Source: Cohaesibacter intestini (GTDB lineage: Bacteria > Pseudomonadota > Alphaproteobacteria > Rhizobiales > Cohaesibacteraceae). From it: DNA of 64,000 bases. Of the stretch, positions 27,074-35,451 are shown piece after piece (the stretch's first letter is position 1; each line of letters begins with the position of its first letter). The DNA is taken from the NCBI RefSeq assembly GCF_003324485.1, contig NZ_QODK01000008.1, positions 89,347-153,346 on the forward strand. Reading direction: 5' to 3'. The notes under the pieces are model-generated. The model was not told the DNA's origin and ran no database searches. It worked only from the letters and a program-made list of their open reading frames with translations. Made by a program: the position numbers and the translations under genes.

Positions 27074-27159
27074 TCAGATTCAATATGGCGAAGACGCAGA
27101 GACATGCGCATTGTCATGAGACCCTCCTCCAGGACACCCCGCCCGGGTTGAATGATTGA

Positions 27160-27325
27160 ATGTCGGCAGGTCTCCTGGCTTACAGGTCATTGCGCTCCCC
27201 GGCCTTCCCAGATTGGTACAATCCAGTGGCCAGCTTGAGGGCGCTCTCTGTTTACAGTTGCGGGGACAGCTCCGGATTTGTGACAGGCTCATGCATCTGC
27301 CACGCACCGAATTCCCTTTTTATTC
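27160..27325 (-). ncRNA. Cobalamin riboswitch
   Basis: Read on the minus strand, the conserved cobalamin-riboswitch landmarks occur in order: GGGAATTCGGTG, CCGGAGCTGTCCCCGCAACTG (the B12-box-type core; 27253-27274 region), CCACTGG, GGGAAGGC, and GAAGCC-like TGTAAGCCAGGAGACCTGCCGAC at the 3' end. It lies directly before the binding protein gene of the ABC operon. High adenosyl- or methyl-cobalamin should shut off expression of the importer. Confidence 0.95.
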
Positions 27326-27348
27326 CGTTAAGGAAACCGACGAACAGA

Positions 27349-27377
27349 TATATCCACTATGCGGCAGCAGCTGTCAA
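27349..27377 (-). promoter_or_regulatory. Probable sigma-70 promoter of the cobalamin-riboswitch operon
   Basis: On the minus strand TTGACA (27377-27372) and GATATA (27354-27349) are 17 bases apart. Transcription would begin near 27342, about 17 bases before the riboswitch aptamer, which fits the expected leader. Confidence 0.65.
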
Positions 27378-27426
27378 TCGGGGATCTATCGCTTTGTCTG
27401 AAATCAGCCAGCGATCCCGGAAACCG

Positions 27427-28203
27427 CTATTCGAGATCGGCGCCCATGCGAACAGACAAGCGTTTCGCGATTCGTTTGACATTGGTAATCAGATTTTCAC
27501 GGTCCGTCTCGTCGGCATCTTCAATCAGCAGACTGACGGCGATGCCGGCAATCGGCGTGTTCTGAGAGTCCAGAACCGGGGCACCGAAGCAAATGATGCC
27601 TTCTGCCACTTCCTGATTGTCGATGGAGTATCCACGCTTGCGGATGGCCGCCAAATCCTCCAGCAGCCCATCAATCGACTGTTCGCTGAAAGGTGTGCGC
27701 GGTTCTGGCAACCCGTCTGCATAAAGGCGCTTGACTTCGAAATCACTCATCGAGCTGAGGAAGGCCTTTCCCGTTGCCGTGAAGGCTGCGGGAAGCCGCA
27801 TTCCGGCACGAAATTCTATCAAAGAGTGACTAAATTCGGAATTGCGCGCGGCTATATATACAACTTCTGCTCCGTCTCTGACCGTCAATGTGATGGTCGC
27901 TCCAGGCATTTCGGTCTCGGTGTCCCAAATGGACGCAAACTCTGTTGCAACGTCAGATTGTCGATTGAAGGCATTGGACCAGCGCATGACATGGGGGCCC
28001 AACTGGTAGGCTTGATCGGACCGCTTGATCAGCAGATTTAGCTCCACAAGCGTTTGACAAAGCGTATGAACCGAGCTTTTCGCAAGATTCAATTCCTGCG
28101 CCAGTTTCGACACGGTCGGGTGTGTCCGACTGCGAGCAACAAAATCCAGAATGCGCGACGCTCTTTCAACCGCAGGCACTAGTTTTGGTGTTGGATTGTC
28201 CAT
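27427..28203 (-). CDS. IclR-family transcriptional regulator (BlcR/AttJ-like)
   Basis: 258 residues. The N-terminal winged helix (AVERASRILDFVARS, then SKLAQELNLAKSSVHTLCQTL) is followed by the IclR effector domain (SIDNQEVAEGIICFGAPVLD). It is divergent from a lactonase/4-hydroxybutyrate-type catabolic cluster. In Agrobacterium an IclR protein (BlcR, formerly AttJ) represses the equivalent blcABC operon and is released by succinate semialdehyde, so the same control is likely here. The family is certain; orthology to BlcR is inferred from context. Confidence 0.92.
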   Translation of the reverse strand: MDNPTPKLVPAVERASRILDFVARSRTHPTVSKLAQELNLAKSSVHTLCQTLVELNLLIKRSDQAYQLGPHVMRWSNAFNRQSDVATEFASIWDTETEMPGATITLTVRDGAEVVYIAARNSEFSHSLIEFRAGMRLPAAFTATGKAFLSSMSDFEVKRLYADGLPEPRTPFSEQSIDGLLEDLAAIRKRGYSIDNQEVAEGIICFGAPVLDSQNTPIAGIAVSLLIEDADETDRENLITNVKRIAKRLSVRMGADLE

Positions 28204-28241
28204 AATTCCTCGTCGTCTTTTTTTGAAGTTTCTTTTCTATC

Positions 28242-28271
28242 TTGACAATCTTCCATACACCCGGATATGGT
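28242..28271 (+). promoter_or_regulatory. Probable promoter of the lactone/hydroxybutyrate cluster with overlapping dyads
   Basis: TTGACA at 28242-28247 and TATGGT at 28266-28271 are 18 bases apart. CCATA (28253-28257) and TATGG (28266-28270) form an inverted repeat over the -10 box, and GTTC-N8-GAAC lies at 28289-28304. These dyads are natural operator candidates for the divergent IclR regulator. Confidence 0.55.
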
Positions 28272-28387
28272 TTTGTACATAGAAAGACGTTCCATATACT
28301 GAACAATAAACATATATCAGAACATCTTTCAAGGCAAAAGTATTTGACATTTTGTCACATATTCACCGTGTGGTTGGGGAGGAGCGC

Positions 28388-28777
28388 ATGGCCTTGAGTG
28401 TTAGAGACTGGGCGACCAGATTCAGTCAAGCCTCGGACAATGATGCCGCCATTGGCGCAATGGCTCGTCACTTTACCTGCACCTACCTGCTGGATATGGG
28501 CCTCGCCAAGGCGATCGTTCGTATGTTGGATGGCAAGGTGCATGAAATCAATATCAATCCCGGCCCTCTTGATTCCTACGATTTTGCCTTGCGTGCCAGC
28601 CCAGATACCTGGCGGGAATTTGCGCAGCCTATTCCCAACCCGATGTATCACGGCATTTGGTCTGCGAGCTTCCGGCGCGATCTCAAGCTGGAAGGCAACT
28701 TGCTTGTCCTAATGCAAAATCTTCGCAATTTCACCATTCAATTTGAGCTGTTGCGCAAAGTGGGCGTGCCTGTCTGA
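28388..28777 (+). CDS. SCP2-like sterol/lipid-carrier domain protein
   Basis: 129 residues from ATG 28388, preceded by GGGGAGG; a TTG start at 28352 is less likely. The alpha/beta pattern (VRMLDGKVHEININPG, FALRASPDTWREFAQP, GNLLVLMQNLRNF) matches stand-alone SCP2 domains, which bind a fatty-acyl or other hydrophobic ligand in a tunnel. It is the first gene of the cluster and overlaps the open frame of the hydrolase that follows. A carrier for a hydrophobic substrate of the hydrolase is plausible but unproven. Confidence 0.75.
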   Translation: MALSVRDWATRFSQASDNDAAIGAMARHFTCTYLLDMGLAKAIVRMLDGKVHEININPGPLDSYDFALRASPDTWREFAQPIPNPMYHGIWSASFRRDLKLEGNLLVLMQNLRNFTIQFELLRKVGVPV

Positions 28778-28838
28778 GCCAAACCGCTTGCGGCGCCACA
28801 GCACACGGTCACGATACAAATTCTTTAGGGGGAACCTG

Positions 28839-29687
28839 ATGGTCAAGCACTCTCCGGTTGTGGGTCGGTATGTAACCATCGATGTGGATGGCTGCGAATA
28901 TAAGGTCTTCTATCTCCGCAACGGACAGGGGCAGCCTCTTGTCTGTCAGCACACGGCTGGTTGTCACAATCATCAATGGCGCGATCTGCTCGAAGATCCG
29001 GACATCACAGCCCGGTATGACGTCATCGCCTATGATCTGGCCCGACATGGCAAATCGGATCCGCCGACAAATAAGGAATGGTGGAAAGAGGAATACAAGC
29101 TCACGGCCGACCACTTTATGAAGTTCATCCTCGCCTTTTGCGATGCGCTGGAGCTCGAAGATCCGATCTTTATGGGGTCGTCTTTCGGTGGCAATGTTGC
29201 GCTGCAGCTGGCCCTTCATCACCCCGACCGCTTTCGCGCCGTCATCCCGGTTGAGGCCGCCGAACATGCGCCGGGCTTCTTTCTGGAATGGTGGCGTCAC
29301 CCCCATGTCAATGCCGCTCAGGTCTGCGCCTCTGGTGTGTGGGATCTGATGGCCCCGCAAAGCCCCGAGCAGGATCGCTGGGCAACATGGCATTACTATA
29401 CCCAAGGCTCGGAAGTGTTTCAGGGCGACCTCTATTTCTATTCGATAGACCACGATTTGCGAGGCCGCCTTGCCGAGATCGATACGGCCCGCTGCCCGGT
29501 CGTGATGATGACCGGCACCTACGATTATCTCACCCCACCGGAAGCAACCGAGAATACGGCACGTCAGATTCCGGGGGGCATCTATATCGAAATGGAGGAT
29601 ATCGGGCATTTCCCGATGTCGGAAAATTATCCGCTCTTTGCGGTTTATCTCAAAGAAGCGCTGCGCGTGATCGAGAACCGAACCTGA
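28839..29687 (+). CDS. Alpha/beta-fold hydrolase
   Basis: 282 residues from ATG 28839 with an AGGGGGA site. The nucleophile S115 is in GSSFGG, DLARHGKSD is the strand-4 region, the acid is in TGTYDYLTPP and the histidine in IGHFPMSE. The fold serves lactonases, esterases and C-C hydrolases. Next to an SCP2-like protein and a lactonase of a different fold, it may open a bulkier lactone or ester to release a hydroxy acid. The specific substrate is not visible from the sequence. Confidence 0.88.
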   Translation: MVKHSPVVGRYVTIDVDGCEYKVFYLRNGQGQPLVCQHTAGCHNHQWRDLLEDPDITARYDVIAYDLARHGKSDPPTNKEWWKEEYKLTADHFMKFILAFCDALELEDPIFMGSSFGGNVALQLALHHPDRFRAVIPVEAAEHAPGFFLEWWRHPHVNAAQVCASGVWDLMAPQSPEQDRWATWHYYTQGSEVFQGDLYFYSIDHDLRGRLAEIDTARCPVVMMTGTYDYLTPPEATENTARQIPGGIYIEMEDIGHFPMSENYPLFAVYLKEALRVIENRT

Positions 29688-29735
29688 CGCAAGGGTCGGG
29701 AATGGAATGCAACAAATTTATTCGGGAACAGGCAT

Positions 29736-30665
29736 ATGAAGATCATTGAATTTGATGAAAAGGGTCAAAAGATTGCGACCGATGCCAGCGCGATCGGCCA
29801 GACAATCGGCTCCGACAGTCTGGCGGCACGACCGGCTTCGCAATCCAAGGCTTCAGCACGCAGAGGCGGAGAGTCTTCCGGCATCGAACTGCATATGTTT
29901 CAGACCGGAACGCTGCGCACGAAACTGAAATATATCAAGATGAATCAGGGCGAGGATGACTTTGAAATTCCCGTGCCATGGTTCCTGATCAAGCATCCGG
30001 CGGGCAATATCGTCATCGATGGCGGCAATGCAGTGGAAGCGGCCATCGACAAGCGCGGCCATTGGGGCGCTGTGGTGGATGCCTATGACCCCATCATGGA
30101 CCGGTCCGAAAACTGTGTTGACCAGTTGCGTGCAGTGGGCGTCGACCCTGCCTCAATCCGCTATGTGTTGCAGTCGCATTTGCATCTGGATCATACCGGT
30201 GCGATTGGGCATTTTCCCAACGCCCAGATCATTTGCCAGCGCGCCGAATATGAATATGCCTTCAAGCCACAATGGTTCTCGGAAGGGGCTTATATTCGCG
30301 CCGATTTCGACCGCCCGGGTCTGAACTGGAAGTTTCTTGGAGGCGAATATACCGACAATTTCGACCTGTTCGGCGACGGCTCCGTCCGCATCATCTTTAC
30401 GCCGGGCCACGCCCCCGGGCATCAGTCTTTCCTGATCACGTTGCCACGAACCGGGCCGGTGCTGCTGACCATCGATGCGGCTTATACGGTCGATCACTGG
30501 GAGAATAGGGCATTGCCCGGACTGGTGCACTCATCAAGCGATGCAGCCAACTCGGTCGAGAAATTGCGGCGGATCGCAAGTGACACAAACGCAATGGTTG
30601 TGACCGGCCACGACCCGGACACCTGGCAAAGTTTTTTGAAGGCACCGAATGATTTTTACGACTGA
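29736..30665 (+). CDS. blcC: Metallo-beta-lactamase-fold lactonase (AttM/BlcC-type) with N-terminal extension
   Basis: 309 residues. The metal motif SHLHLDHTG (H148, H150, D152, H153) and TPGHAPGHQS are intact. From about residue 50 the chain closely follows the Agrobacterium gamma-butyrolactonase/AHL lactonase: MNQGEDDFEIPVPWFLI, IDGGNAVE, QRAEYEYAF and VTGHDPD. AttM is about 260 residues, so the first 48 residues, rich in Ser, Ala and Gln, are an added tail. It should hydrolyse gamma-butyrolactone to 4-hydroxybutyrate and possibly AHL signals. Confidence 0.92.
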   Translation: MKIIEFDEKGQKIATDASAIGQTIGSDSLAARPASQSKASARRGGESSGIELHMFQTGTLRTKLKYIKMNQGEDDFEIPVPWFLIKHPAGNIVIDGGNAVEAAIDKRGHWGAVVDAYDPIMDRSENCVDQLRAVGVDPASIRYVLQSHLHLDHTGAIGHFPNAQIICQRAEYEYAFKPQWFSEGAYIRADFDRPGLNWKFLGGEYTDNFDLFGDGSVRIIFTPGHAPGHQSFLITLPRTGPVLLTIDAAYTVDHWENRALPGLVHSSSDAANSVEKLRRIASDTNAMVVTGHDPDTWQSFLKAPNDFYD

Positions 30666-30691
30666 GCAATAAGGCAAGGCTCGGCAAACGG

Positions 30692-30716
30692 GCATGGGGA
30701 AGAGGAATACCCATGC
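30692..30716 (+). terminator. Hairpin before the ABC binding-protein gene
   Basis: GCATGGG pairs with CCCATGC across an 11-base loop, followed by TCATTTTA. It is a weak terminator or attenuator between the lactonase and transporter genes. Confidence 0.35.
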
Positions 30717-30798
30717 TCATTTTAGGCGGGGATTTCTCCGTTTGGAACGACCCTGACAACGGCACTGGCCTCAGGGGTGAATTTAGGAGGAGACATAG

Positions 30799-31968
30799 AT
30801 GAAATTGTTCAAGAAAGCTGTTGTGGCTTTGGGCCTTGTCGCATTTGGCGCCATGGCCGCACAGGCAGAAGGGGTTGATGAAATCAATCCCGATGTTGCC
30901 AAGCGCCTGTATAACAAGGATATGCTGGATCCGATGCAGCCTGTTGGCCCAAGCCCGCTGCGCGACTTCAAGGCGAAAAATCCACCTCCATGGAAAATCG
31001 GTTATGCGTCTTCTTATGCGGGCAACACATGGCGCGCCAACGCTATGGAAGCTTTGCAGAAGGAAATCATTCCAAAATGGAAAGATCTGGGCCTGATCAG
31101 TGAAGTGGTCGTTACCCAATCCAACCTTAACGACTCAACTCAGATCCAGCAAATGCGCCAGCTGGTGGATCAGGGCGTTGATGCCATCTTTGTTTGTTGT
31201 TCAAACCCCACAGCGCTGAACCAGACCATCAAATATGCCTATGACAGGGGTGTGCCTGTTTTCTCGATGACCGGCTATCTGACCGCCCCGACCGCAGTCA
31301 ATTCGTCCGTGAACTATCAGGTCGCGGGTTTTGAAATCGGCAAGCGCATGGCTGACGAGCTGGGCGGCAAAGGCAATGTCCTTGTTGTTGAAGGCATTCC
31401 GGGCACCTCCGGTTCCGACAGTCAGGACCGCGGCGTCAAGGCCGGTCTGGCAACCGCGCCGGACATCAAGATTGTCGGCTCCATTGCAGGCATGTGGACC
31501 GATCAGGTGGCACAGGGCGAAGTTCAGAAATGGCTGGCCACCCATCCGGGCAAACTCGACGGTATTGTCGTGCAGTCCGCCGCTGAAATGGGTGTTATCC
31601 GCGCGATCAAACAGTCGGGTCGTCAGGGCGTCAAGATCGCCGTCGGCGGTGAGCGCGGTGCTTTGTGCACCTGGCGTAAAAATCCGGACCTGATCAATGT
31701 GGCAGTCCAGACTTGGCCACCAGCAGACGATGTCAATCTCATCTGGCGCATCATGATGCGGACCCTGCAGGGTCAAGGCCCTAAAGTGCAGTCCGTGCTG
31801 GTGGATCCGGTGGTGATCACGCATGACGATGTGATGAAATTGCTGCCTGAGGATTGCGATGAGAATGCCCAGAACTGGCTGAATGTCGGTGCGGATGCCT
31901 GGGGCTCGACGGAGTATCTCAACCAGTTCTTCGTCAATCCGGCAGACCCGACCAAATACAAGCCTTGA
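30799..31968 (+). CDS. Sugar-type ABC transporter substrate-binding protein
   Basis: 389 residues with a strong GGAGGAG site and signal peptide at 1-23 (AQA cleavage). The type-1 periplasmic-binding fold is clear: IGYASSYAGNTWRANAMEAL, QLVDQGVDAIFVCCSNPTALN, VEGIPGTSGSDSQDRG and GERGALCTWRK. It is longer than RbsB by about 70 residues because of N- and C-terminal additions. In this cluster the ligand may be a sugar-linked or small hydroxy-acid compound rather than a plain sugar. That is inference from the neighbours. Confidence 0.9.
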   Translation: MKLFKKAVVALGLVAFGAMAAQAEGVDEINPDVAKRLYNKDMLDPMQPVGPSPLRDFKAKNPPPWKIGYASSYAGNTWRANAMEALQKEIIPKWKDLGLISEVVVTQSNLNDSTQIQQMRQLVDQGVDAIFVCCSNPTALNQTIKYAYDRGVPVFSMTGYLTAPTAVNSSVNYQVAGFEIGKRMADELGGKGNVLVVEGIPGTSGSDSQDRGVKAGLATAPDIKIVGSIAGMWTDQVAQGEVQKWLATHPGKLDGIVVQSAAEMGVIRAIKQSGRQGVKIAVGGERGALCTWRKNPDLINVAVQTWPPADDVNLIWRIMMRTLQGQGPKVQSVLVDPVVITHDDVMKLLPEDCDENAQNWLNVGADAWGSTEYLNQFFVNPADPTKYKP

Positions 31969-32018
31969 TCTGATCGGAACTGTTCCGAACGGATCCTGAT
32001 CTGAGACTACCAAACAAC

Positions 32019-32061
32019 GCCGTCGCCCTTTCAATGCCCTTGCATCAGCAAGGGCGACGGC
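32019..32061 (+). terminator. Stable hairpin between binding-protein and ATPase genes
   Basis: GCCGTCGCCCT pairs perfectly with AGGGCGACGGC over a 21-base loop. There is no T-run. It probably stabilises the upstream mRNA or partly reduces read-through, raising the binding protein above the transporter subunits. Confidence 0.5.
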
Positions 32062-32113
32062 TCCCCCTACGCTCGCGAACCTTAACATTCCAAGCGAATT
32101 GAGAAGCCCAACC

Positions 32114-33949
32114 ATGTCATCTGCCCATCCATCACAAAGTCAGAATCGCGAGACGATCTCTGTGCGCAATGTGAAGAAATTCTTCGGGCCAACCCGTGCG
32201 CTGGACGGGGTGAGCTTCTCCGCCCGCGCAGGTGAGGTGCATGCGATTGTGGGCGGCAACGGGTGTGGCAAGAGCACAATGGCGAAGGTCGTCTCGGGCA
32301 TTCTGCCCGTCGATAGCGGCTCGGTGTCCATTCTGGGCGAAGCGCCTTCCACCCCGGCAGAAAGCAAGGCGCTGGGCATTTCCACGGTCTATCAGGAAGT
32401 GCTGGTGGCCGATGAATGCACGGTCGTGGACAATATCTTCATGGGATCGGACGCGCTCTTCTCAAAGAGCATGTCGCAAGACCACAAGGTGGCCCGCGCC
32501 GCCGCATTGATGCAGGATCTTGCGGGCGAACCCGTCGATCCTTTCGCCTTTGTCGGCACGCTGCCGCTTGGTCTCAAGCAATGGATCACCATTGCCCGTG
32601 CCTTGGTTAGCGATCCCAAAATTCTGATATTGGACGAGAGTTCCGCAGCGCTCGATCTGGACAGCACAGAGCGGTTGTTCGCCAAAATGCGGGAATTACG
32701 CGATGGCGGCACGACAATCCTGATCGTGACCCACCGCATCGCCGAACTGATCCGGATTTCTGACCGTGCAACGGTTCTGCGCGACGGACGCGATGTCGGT
32801 GTCCTCGAGAAAGAACAAATCACCGAGAAGAACCTGCTTGCGCTGATGACCGGAGACGAAACCGCCGGACAGGCGGTTGATCTCGAAGCACCGCAACCTC
32901 AGAGCGATGAGCTCGCCATGAAAGCCGAGGCCATTTCGCTGGTCGACGGAACAGCCCCTTTTGATTTTGAATTAAGACGCGGCGAAATTGTCGGCATCGC
33001 AGGACTGGATGGCCAAGGGCAGGATGCCTTCGTTCGCGCCTTGGCCGGGGTTGAACCGGTCAAGGGTGGCTTTGTCTGGGTGTCAGACCGACAGGGGCAG
33101 TTTTCAGTGGTCCGCTCACTGGCTGATGCTGTGAAGGGCAGAATCGCCTATGTCTCTGGTGACCGGAAACGCGAGGGGATTTTTGCCTCCCTGTCCATCT
33201 TTGAAAATATGGTCATGCCACTCTATCGCGAGAAGAAACGGGCGGGCATTCTGGGGCTTGTGGACTTCGCCACCCTTGTCACCATCTTCAAGCGCGAAGC
33301 CGACAATCTGATGATCAAGTTCGGCGTCAAGGAAAATCCCATCACCTCCCTTTCAGGCGGCAACCAGCAAAAGGTGCTGATCGGGCGCGGCTTTGCCATG
33401 CGGCCCGACGTGATCGTACTGAATGACCCGGCGCGTGGCATCGATGTTGGTGCCAAGACCGAGCTTTACAAACACCTGCGAACCTTCGCCAACGAGGACA
33501 AGTCGGTCGTCTATATGTCCTCCGAGCTGGAGGAATTTATCGGCTTTGCGACGCGCATCATCGTGTTTCGCAACGGCATGCCTTTCGATGCCTTCGATGG
33601 CCGCCAGTTTGATTCCAAGCAGATTCTGGAAGCGATGTTCGGGCAGACCGATGGTCGCGGGCTGGATGCGCCTTGGGGGCTGAAGCCCGGAGGGGCGACC
33701 GTCGCACCTGAGCGCGTTGACCCTGTCGTTGCCCAGCCTGTCGCTACCCAGTCCGTTGTTGCCAAGCAAGCCGAGCCAACGGATGGGGGGATGATGGTTC
33801 CTGAAGACAGCGCACCGATAAAGGCCAAATCGGATGAGGCAACCACCTCCGCCCCTCAGCGCCCCGCAGTCCGCCCCATTCGGATCGTCGAATTCGATGC
33901 CAAAACCGGCCAAGCCCGCGCCATCGGTTCCAAAGGGGGTGCCGCATGA
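32114..33949 (+). CDS. Sugar-type ABC transporter ATP-binding protein with C-terminal extension
   Basis: 611 residues from ATG 32114; a TTG at 32099 is less likely. NBD1 has Walker A GGNGCGKST and Walker B ILILDESSAALD. NBD2 has LSGGNQQKVLIGRG and a Walker B of VLNDPARGIDVG, where the usual D-E is N-D. Normal length is about 500. The last 95 residues or so are a Val/Pro/Ala-rich linker ending in a short block, RIVEFDAKTGQARAIGSKG, that resembles the start of the lactonase encoded upstream. The stop overlaps the permease start. Confidence 0.92.
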   Translation: MSSAHPSQSQNRETISVRNVKKFFGPTRALDGVSFSARAGEVHAIVGGNGCGKSTMAKVVSGILPVDSGSVSILGEAPSTPAESKALGISTVYQEVLVADECTVVDNIFMGSDALFSKSMSQDHKVARAAALMQDLAGEPVDPFAFVGTLPLGLKQWITIARALVSDPKILILDESSAALDLDSTERLFAKMRELRDGGTTILIVTHRIAELIRISDRATVLRDGRDVGVLEKEQITEKNLLALMTGDETAGQAVDLEAPQPQSDELAMKAEAISLVDGTAPFDFELRRGEIVGIAGLDGQGQDAFVRALAGVEPVKGGFVWVSDRQGQFSVVRSLADAVKGRIAYVSGDRKREGIFASLSIFENMVMPLYREKKRAGILGLVDFATLVTIFKREADNLMIKFGVKENPITSLSGGNQQKVLIGRGFAMRPDVIVLNDPARGIDVGAKTELYKHLRTFANEDKSVVYMSSELEEFIGFATRIIVFRNGMPFDAFDGRQFDSKQILEAMFGQTDGRGLDAPWGLKPGGATVAPERVDPVVAQPVATQSVVAKQAEPTDGGMMVPEDSAPIKAKSDEATTSAPQRPAVRPIRIVEFDAKTGQARAIGSKGGAA

Positions 33950-35451
33950 GCGATGCAAGCATCAACAAAACAGACGCCATGATCGAGCAGGCGAGCGATA
34001 GCGCCAAACAGGCACAAGGCGGGCGGGCAAATCCGTTCCTTCTGGTGCCGATCACCTTGTTCTTCCTGCTGTTGGGGCTGGCAGCGCTGCGTTCTCCCAG
34101 CTTGATGACTGCATCGGGCATTGGTGGCGCGATTGTCGTCGCAACGCCGCTGGTTCTGGCCACCTATGCCTTGATGGCGTCGGTCATTTCCGGGCGTGGC
34201 ACGGTGGATTTGTCAATCGGGCCTCTGATCAGCTTCATCAACGTGACCCTGATTCAGCTTTATGCGATGGGTCTGTTGCAAAATCCGATCTCGGTCTTTC
34301 TCTATGCCCTGTTTGTCGGTGCAGCCTATCAGTTTTTGTTTGCGCTGGTGGTGCTCTATGTGCGGGTGCAGCCGATCATCGTGTCGCTCTCCGGCTATCT
34401 GGCCTTGTCGGGGATCAATCTGGTCATCCTGCCACGTCCGGGGGGTATTGCGCCTGAATTCATGGCTGAATGGGGTCTTGGCACATCCATATTTTCGCCG
34501 GTTTTCGTGATCCTGATCGTGGCAACATTGGCCTGGCTATTGTTCACCCGCACCGCCTTTTACACCCACTTGCGGCTGATGGGGTCTGATGAGCGGGCGG
34601 CCTACACGGCCGGTGTGCCGATCTATATTGTCCGCATTGGAGCGCACCTCATTTCCGGCTGCTTTGCGGGCCTGACCGCGATCGCCTTTACCGGTCTGAT
34701 TTCGTCCGGCGATCCGTCGCAGGGCACCACCTACACGCTGATTTCGGTCACCGCTTTGGTGCTGGGCGGGGCGTCTCTGGCCGGTGGTCGTGCCGGTGTC
34801 TTCGGGTCATTCCTTGGAGCAGTGAACCTCTATCTGATCACCTTTGTGCTGGCGACCTTTAATTTCGGCGCGGTGCAGAGCTTTGTGACCAACCTTGCCT
34901 ATGGCTCCATTCTGGTCATTTCTCTTCTGCTGACGCTGATCATCCCCTTCATCACCCGTCACATCCGCAATTTCTCGCCGCTTCTGTATTTTGTGGCCCT
35001 CGGTGTGGTGGCGATGGGCATAATTTTGCATTCCACCAACGATATCGATCCAAGAGCGCGCAACAGGACACCAGCACCGACCCAGAGTGCTGAAACCACC
35101 ATTGCGCCATTGGCTCCGATTGAAGCTGAGGCTTTGTATGTGGCGCCGCTGGAAGTCGCTACGCCAACCGCCAGCGACGAAGCCTTGCGCACCATGGCAA
35201 TGCCGCTGGTGCTGTCCGTGCTGCTGCTCGTCTTCATTGCGGTTTTCGTAAGGATCGCCGTCACACAGTCCGACCGGCGGACGGTTGCCCCGGTTGTTGC
35301 AACGGTTGTCGCTGCGCTGGTGCTCTATATCGCGTTTGTCATGCAGGACACAGCCAAGATGCCCGCCACGAAACTTCCCAACTCTGAGTCTCCTGACACT
35401 CAGACGCCTGGTTCTCAGGCACCCAGCTTGCAAGGGGAGGATAGCCAATGA
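33946..35451 (+). CDS. Sugar-type ABC permease with extra C-terminal membrane segments
   Basis: 501 residues against about 330 in the family. The core has SGRGTVDLSIGPLISFINV, SLSGYLALSGINLVILP, LMGSDERAAYTAGV and LVLGGASLAGGRAG. After about residue 345 it adds a helix (YFVALGVVAMGIIL), a Thr/Ala/Pro-rich segment, two more helices (PLVLSVLLLVFIAVFV and VVATVVAALVLYIAFV) and a Ser/Pro-rich tail. The extension has no counterpart in RbsC. Start and stop overlap the flanking genes by 4 bases. Confidence 0.9.
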   Translation: MSDASINKTDAMIEQASDSAKQAQGGRANPFLLVPITLFFLLLGLAALRSPSLMTASGIGGAIVVATPLVLATYALMASVISGRGTVDLSIGPLISFINVTLIQLYAMGLLQNPISVFLYALFVGAAYQFLFALVVLYVRVQPIIVSLSGYLALSGINLVILPRPGGIAPEFMAEWGLGTSIFSPVFVILIVATLAWLLFTRTAFYTHLRLMGSDERAAYTAGVPIYIVRIGAHLISGCFAGLTAIAFTGLISSGDPSQGTTYTLISVTALVLGGASLAGGRAGVFGSFLGAVNLYLITFVLATFNFGAVQSFVTNLAYGSILVISLLLTLIIPFITRHIRNFSPLLYFVALGVVAMGIILHSTNDIDPRARNRTPAPTQSAETTIAPLAPIEAEALYVAPLEVATPTASDEALRTMAMPLVLSVLLLVFIAVFVRIAVTQSDRRTVAPVVATVVAALVLYIAFVMQDTAKMPATKLPNSESPDTQTPGSQAPSLQGEDSQ

